DNA of 64,000 bases from Paenibacillus sp. LS1 (GTDB lineage: Bacteria > Bacillota > Bacilli > Paenibacillales > Paenibacillaceae), in assembly GCF_026013365.1 (NCBI RefSeq), contig NZ_JAPDOE010000001.1, positions 1,798,001 through 1,862,000 on the forward strand. The letters run 5' to 3'. A model generated the notes under the pieces. It saw nothing but the letters and a program-made list of their open reading frames with translations. It was not told the DNA's origin and did no database searches. Both the position numbers and the translations under genes were made by a program. Shown piece after piece: positions 60,652 to 64,000 of this stretch; the stretch's first letter is position 1, and each line of letters opens with the position of its first letter.

Positions 60652-62130
60652 TTAAAGTTTATTTTCAACGGAAGAAGCCTGATGATCCGAGACTAGCTCA
60701 TTCAGATCCACAATCAGTTGCTCCAGTTCTCCGAAGCTCTCCACCATCTTCTGTGTCAGGTTGCGCTGTTCTTCCATGCTTGCCAGAATCTCTTCTGTCG
60801 CTGCACTCGATTGCTCCGTTACACTCGATATCTCGGAAACCTCATTCACAACTCTGGTAGAAGATTCCTTCATCGTAGCAGAACTAATCTCAATATCTGT
60901 CGCTTGATTCAATACATGTTGAGAGTTGCTGTTGATCGTACTGAACACTTCATCTGCCGTTTGCACACTGTCTCTTCCTTGTTGTAACGAAAGACGAATG
61001 CGCTCGAATCGATCCGTCAATGCCTGCGTCTGTCCTTTCAATCGAGACAGTATGGTTGCAATATCACTCGCTGATTGACCCGAGTTCTCGGCTAGCTTTC
61101 GAACTTCCTCTGATACCACGGCAAAGCCACGTCCATGCTCGCCTGCACGTGCCGCTTCAATGGCTGCATTGAGCGCGAGCAAGTTCGTCTGACTCGCAAT
61201 ATCCGCTATGCTGTTCAGCATAAGCGTCATGGATTCACTTTCCTCGTTGAACTTTCGCATGTCACTTGCCGTTGTATTGATCGTGTCATATAGCTCTTGC
61301 ATCTGAATGTTGAGCTGGTCCATCTGTACGCTTCCTGTTTGCGTGCTCGTTGCCATACTTGTGGATAACTCTTTCATCTGCTGGGAGTATGATGCAACGT
61401 CCTTGATATGCTGATCCGACACAGACAAGGATTCGGAAATCTCAGCTACACTGGTCGCCTGGAACTCAACGCCTTTGGCAACTTCACTGAAACCAAGCGT
61501 CACCTCATTCGTGATAGAACCAGTCGCATCCACCTTTTGCTTCAATTGATCCGTATAACGAGACAAACCTTCGACGGATTCCTTCACACGTTCCAGCATG
61601 GTTTCCACTCTCTGTTTGGAGTGCTCGACCTCATTCTGACGCACTTCACTTTCATGGAATAGCCTTTGATTCAGCTGTGAGACCAACATCAAAATGGCTC
61701 CCGTGAGAGCGAATAGCCCCACATTGACGATATTACCTATTAGCTCAACAGAATCAACGGTATTCATAACAAATAACTGAAGAACACTGTTGACTAGTAA
61801 TACCGAAAATCCAAACACAAAAAATTTCTTGTTAGGAAATAAAAGTAGAACTGCGGTTATGACCAAACTTAACGCAAAATTGACCGTTCCCCAACCGACA
61901 TAAACTCCACATATTGTAAGTAATACGGTAATCAGCCATGGAATGAGATGAATATGTTTCTTTTTCGCATTAGCGTATGTAATCCAAACTACAAAAATTA
62001 AAGCTACTCCATTGGAAACAAATAACTTCGGCATTATAAAGGCCAGAGCCATGCCAATGGCAATGATAATCCACAAAATGATACCGATTAATTTGTTCCT
62101 TTTCCAAATAATTTCGTCCATACGATCCAT
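60652..62130 (-). CDS. Methyl-accepting chemotaxis-type transducer with polytopic membrane sensor
   Basis: This 492-residue protein has an ATG after AAGGACGGGG. The N-terminal about 170 residues are six closely packed hydrophobic segments ([65 protein letters not shown]) with almost no extracellular loop and no HAMP domain. The remainder is a normal signalling domain ([40 protein letters not shown]). The sensor probably reads membrane state, energy or a lipophilic cue. A candidate sigma-D promoter lies upstream. Confidence 0.93.
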   Translation of the reverse strand: MDRMDEIIWKRNKLIGIILWIIIAIGMALAFIMPKLFVSNGVALIFVVWITYANAKKKHIHLIPWLITVLLTICGVYVGWGTVNFALSLVITAVLLLFPNKKFFVFGFSVLLVNSVLQLFVMNTVDSVELIGNIVNVGLFALTGAILMLVSQLNQRLFHESEVRQNEVEHSKQRVETMLERVKESVEGLSRYTDQLKQKVDATGSITNEVTLGFSEVAKGVEFQATSVAEISESLSVSDQHIKDVASYSQQMKELSTSMATSTQTGSVQMDQLNIQMQELYDTINTTASDMRKFNEESESMTLMLNSIADIASQTNLLALNAAIEAARAGEHGRGFAVVSEEVRKLAENSGQSASDIATILSRLKGQTQALTDRFERIRLSLQQGRDSVQTADEVFSTINSNSQHVLNQATDIEISSATMKESSTRVVNEVSEISSVTEQSSAATEEILASMEEQRNLTQKMVESFGELEQLIVDLNELVSDHQASSVENKL

Positions 62131-62290
62131 GCATACCCCGTCCTTTTATGTAGGTTAAATGTGAGTTGTAGGGCCTTACTGTACTACTTCTTTTAGTCTT
62201 TGGTCCTGCTTATGCGCAAATCGCAAATACGCAGCGCCTTAACATAGTACATATTGACTTCATAAGTATGAAATCAGCGCTACTTTAAGT
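62131..62290. other. Leader region of the third chemoreceptor gene, no gene seen
   Basis: This is the gene-proximal part of a 302-bp gene-free stretch between the chemoreceptor and the pectate lyase. A motif resembling a sigma-D promoter and a terminator fill the rest. Nothing was recognised here except a long untranslated leader. Confidence 0.4.
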
Positions 62291-62316
62291 ATATCGGTAT
62301 TCAAAATTCAAAATTA
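62291..62316 (-). promoter_or_regulatory. Candidate sigma-D (motility) promoter
   Basis: On the minus strand TAAT is followed after 15 bp by CCGATAT, an exact match to the sigma-D -10 core. The spacing agrees with TAAA-N15-GCCGATAT within one base. The -35 has one mismatch. It would drive the transducer gene starting 160 bp downstream. Confidence 0.5.
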
Positions 62317-62360
62317 ATATGAAATGTAAAATGATATGCAGACATATCACTTTACAAACA

Positions 62361-62405
62361 AAAAAGGCCTGTCTTATACGTTAAAGCGTACAGGACAAGC
62401 CTTTT
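62361..62405 (-). terminator. Terminator of the pectate lyase gene
   Basis: AAAAGGC-TGTC and GACA-GCCTTTT arms with an inner TACG/CGTA stem run into TTTTTTGTTTG on the minus strand. Confidence 0.88.
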
Positions 62406-62432
62406 GGTCATGATATGGATGTGCAGCAACTC

Positions 62433-63476
62433 TTACTTTCCGAATACAAGTGTGGTATTGGATGAGCCTGCATACTTGGTGACGAACTCACGCGCGTAGC
62501 TGGCACTTTCTACCTGATAACTATAATTGGAGCTCGGTCTCCAGTTCGTTTTAGGAGAAGTCGGGCTATTCAGAGCCGGCGTACTGCCCGTATCCGTAAA
62601 CTCACCATTTCCTTTGTCATCCAGGATGCCGCCCTTTTCAGCGCCAGCACCAAAGTAGTTGTTTTCGGAATAAATCCGTGCTTTTTCACCAATTGTGATG
62701 GCCTGATTAAAGTTGTTGGCATAGTTGTTTTTGAGATGGAAGTAACCATATCTTAAAAGTCCAGGACCACGTACATATAAATTTTCGAAGTAATTATTGG
62801 ACATCGTCACATGAGGTACGCCATTGTAACTGCTGTTACCATCATTCGGATGACCGAGGATAACGCCATACTTATGGTTCGCAAATTTGGAATTGCTAAT
62901 CGTAATGTAGTCAGCGCGATCACCTATATACAGAAGCTTGTCCAGATCACTTCCGCCAGAGCTATAACTGTGGCCAGCGAATGTCACATGATCGATCCAG
63001 TAATTGGAGCCAGAAGTGATGTACACCTGGATATCATCATTCGCATTAATATTGGAAGCATGTTCAAAGGTCAAGTTCTGAAAAATCACATTGCTTGAAC
63101 TGCTTGTAGATCTGAAATGAATATTCGTTAATGTATGTTTGTCAAAGGAACCTACAAGTGTCTTGTTCGCTCCAAATTCAACCTTTTGCAGGGTGGATGA
63201 AGAAATATTCTGTTCAACAACGACAATTTTGGCTGTCGAGCCCGCCATATGTGTTCTCAGGTCATTAAGATTACTTACGTAAACCACCTGACCGTTCTTG
63301 CCACCTGTTGTGGCTGCCTTGGATACGCCACTTTCATTCTTCGCACTGCCTGCAAAACCGGTTAATCCGTTTGTACCTGTGTTCGGATAACTGGACGCGC
63401 CATATGTAGACGGAGCCGCTGAGATCGTTAACAACAATAGAGTTACCGCGAGTAAAAGCATCGAAAATTTCTTCAA
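62433..63476 (-). CDS. Secreted pectate lyase, polysaccharide lyase family 1
   Basis: The TTG at 63476, with AGGATGGTG upstream, gives 347 residues. A longer frame reaches upstream but without a signal sequence. A signal peptide (to about 27, APSTYGAS) is followed by a right-handed beta-helix. The family's motifs are present: [20 protein letters not shown] (the W-I-D-H block), [20 protein letters not shown] and [20 protein letters not shown] with the catalytic Arg region. It cleaves polygalacturonate outside the cell and needs Ca2+. It ends at a strong terminator and is divergent from no other gene. Confidence 0.95.
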   Translation of the reverse strand: MKKFSMLLLAVTLLLLTISAAPSTYGASSYPNTGTNGLTGFAGSAKNESGVSKAATTGGKNGQVVYVSNLNDLRTHMAGSTAKIVVVEQNISSSTLQKVEFGANKTLVGSFDKHTLTNIHFRSTSSSSNVIFQNLTFEHASNINANDDIQVYITSGSNYWIDHVTFAGHSYSSGGSDLDKLLYIGDRADYITISNSKFANHKYGVILGHPNDGNSSYNGVPHVTMSNNYFENLYVRGPGLLRYGYFHLKNNYANNFNQAITIGEKARIYSENNYFGAGAEKGGILDDKGNGEFTDTGSTPALNSPTSPKTNWRPSSNYSYQVESASYAREFVTKYAGSSNTTLVFGK

Positions 63477-63640
63477 AATTTCACCATCCTTTATAATATT
63501 ATCCTCGAAGACAACTCGATTATATCGTGTAACTTTGACTGTGACAATACAATAATTGCAAAAAGACAACAATTATCACTTTTACGCAACAGCAGATCAG
63601 ATATAGTGAAAAACGTAAAATTCAGTCTTTCTTGCACACA

Positions 63641-63668
63641 AAATAGAGCCTCTAATTAGCGGCTCTAT
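63641..63668 (-). terminator. Terminator of the edge-truncated AraC gene
   Basis: TAGAGCC and GGCTCTA form a 7-bp stem with a 10-nt loop and run into TTTTG on the minus strand. Confidence 0.75.
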
Positions 63669-63731
63669 AACCGAGTTCTTTTAGTTACAGCTTGGTCACT
63701 GACGAAAAACCCTTATGTGCATAATAATATG

Positions 63732-64000
63732 TCACGACTTCTGATAGCTGCGGCGGAAAGCGCCGGGTGTGATTCGTTCCAGCTTCTTGAAGATGGCTCC
63801 ATAATAGCTGGTAGATTCGAAGCCGACTTGACGAGCAATATCCTCCATCCCCCGTTGCACATTATCGAGCAGCAGTTCCTTGCTCTTGTTGACTCTTACC
63901 TGATTAACATAGCTGATGGGACGAATGCCTGTCGTCTTCTTAAACAAATGACAGAAATATTCCGGGGTGACACGGATCAGTCCTGCCAGCGTGGGCAAAG
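63732..64000 (-). CDS. AraC-family regulator, C-terminal DNA-binding part (truncated by window edge)
   Basis: The last about 89 residues of an AraC/XylS protein are visible: a first HTH (LAGLIRVTPEYFCHLFKKTT), the linker with RPISYVNQVRVNKSKELLLD, and the second HTH with DIARQVGFESTSYYGAIFKK. The sequence ends TPGAFRRSYQKS. The sensor domain lies outside the window. It lies upstream of, and in the same direction as, the pectate lyase, with a terminator between, so a regulatory link is possible but unproven. Confidence 0.9.
   Translation of the reverse strand, partial: LPTLAGLIRVTPEYFCHLFKKTTGIRPISYVNQVRVNKSKELLLDNVQRGMEDIARQVGFESTSYYGAIFKKLERITPGAFRRSYQKS

Noticed and set aside
1..64000. CRISPR array, tRNA, rRNA or insertion sequence
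   Set aside because: No regularly spaced identical repeats, cloverleaf sequences, rRNA segments or transposase frames were found on either strand.

Overview
The window looks like a chromosomal segment of a Paenibacillus-type Firmicute (Paenibacillaceae). The evidence is strong AGGAGG-type ribosome binding sites, frequent TTG and GTG starts, lipoprotein signal peptides with LxxC lipoboxes, copper-amine-oxidase-like and S-layer-like accessory domains on secreted proteins, and family assignments that all fit that group (RsbQ, Btr-like AraC regulators, LicT-type RNA sites). No rRNA, tRNA, CRISPR array or insertion sequence was found. No database search was run, so every family name rests on motif recognition.

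Layout. 1-5.4 kb: an edge-truncated Fur-controlled AraC gene, a short-chain dehydrogenase and two chemoreceptors. 5.4-20.4 kb: an aminotransferase and then an iron-siderophore region with a fused FecCD permease, three lipoprotein substrate-binding proteins (SBPs), a flavin reductase and two AraC regulators fused to an SBP-like sensor domain, mostly behind Fur boxes. Embedded in it are a CueP-like copper protein, a TetR regulator, an SDR, an orphan small protein and a 194-bp palindromic repeat. 20.6-31.2 kb: a beta-glucoside-type PTS permease without its phospho-cysteine, a tocopherol-cyclase-like protein, the hybrid cluster protein Hcp, a Ca2+-type P-ATPase, an MFS pump and small genes. 31.3-36.6 kb: a secreted beta-helix protein, an RsbQ/PAS-GGDEF pair and a secreted DUF1593 protein behind a RAT antiterminator. 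36.9-47 kb: small enzymes, a Fur-linked AraC/MFS pair, a probable Pho-regulated beta-propeller protein, a second RAT-controlled gene (a secreted carboxylesterase) and an M20 amidohydrolase. 47.2-51 kb: an AraC gene in frame with a lipoprotein SBP gene, and a probable Pho-regulated alkaline phosphatase. 51.1-57.7 kb: a complete type I Zorya anti-phage operon (zorABCD). 58-64 kb: a VOC protein, a GNAT-like protein, an ankyrin protein, a third chemoreceptor, a pectate lyase and an edge-truncated AraC regulator.

How it works together. Seven Fur-box-like sites tie much of the window to iron limitation. Uptake is built from one permease and several SBPs with no ATPase in view, and AraC proteins carrying cytosolic copies of the SBP fold probably sense the imported siderophores. 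Two secreted carbohydrate/ester-active proteins share a RAT antiterminator-terminator plus cre-like sites, which suggests a common beta-glucoside signal acting through a LicT-type protein encoded elsewhere. Two secreted phosphatase-like proteins share PhoP-like direct repeats.

The most novel-looking items are: (1) the AraC-SBP reading frame at 47.2-49.15 kb, which carries a Fur-box promoter and a lipoprotein signal inside the frame; (2) the RsbQ hydrolase paired with a PAS-diguanylate cyclase; (3) the two RAT elements on non-PTS secreted genes; and (4) the cysteine-less EIIBC.
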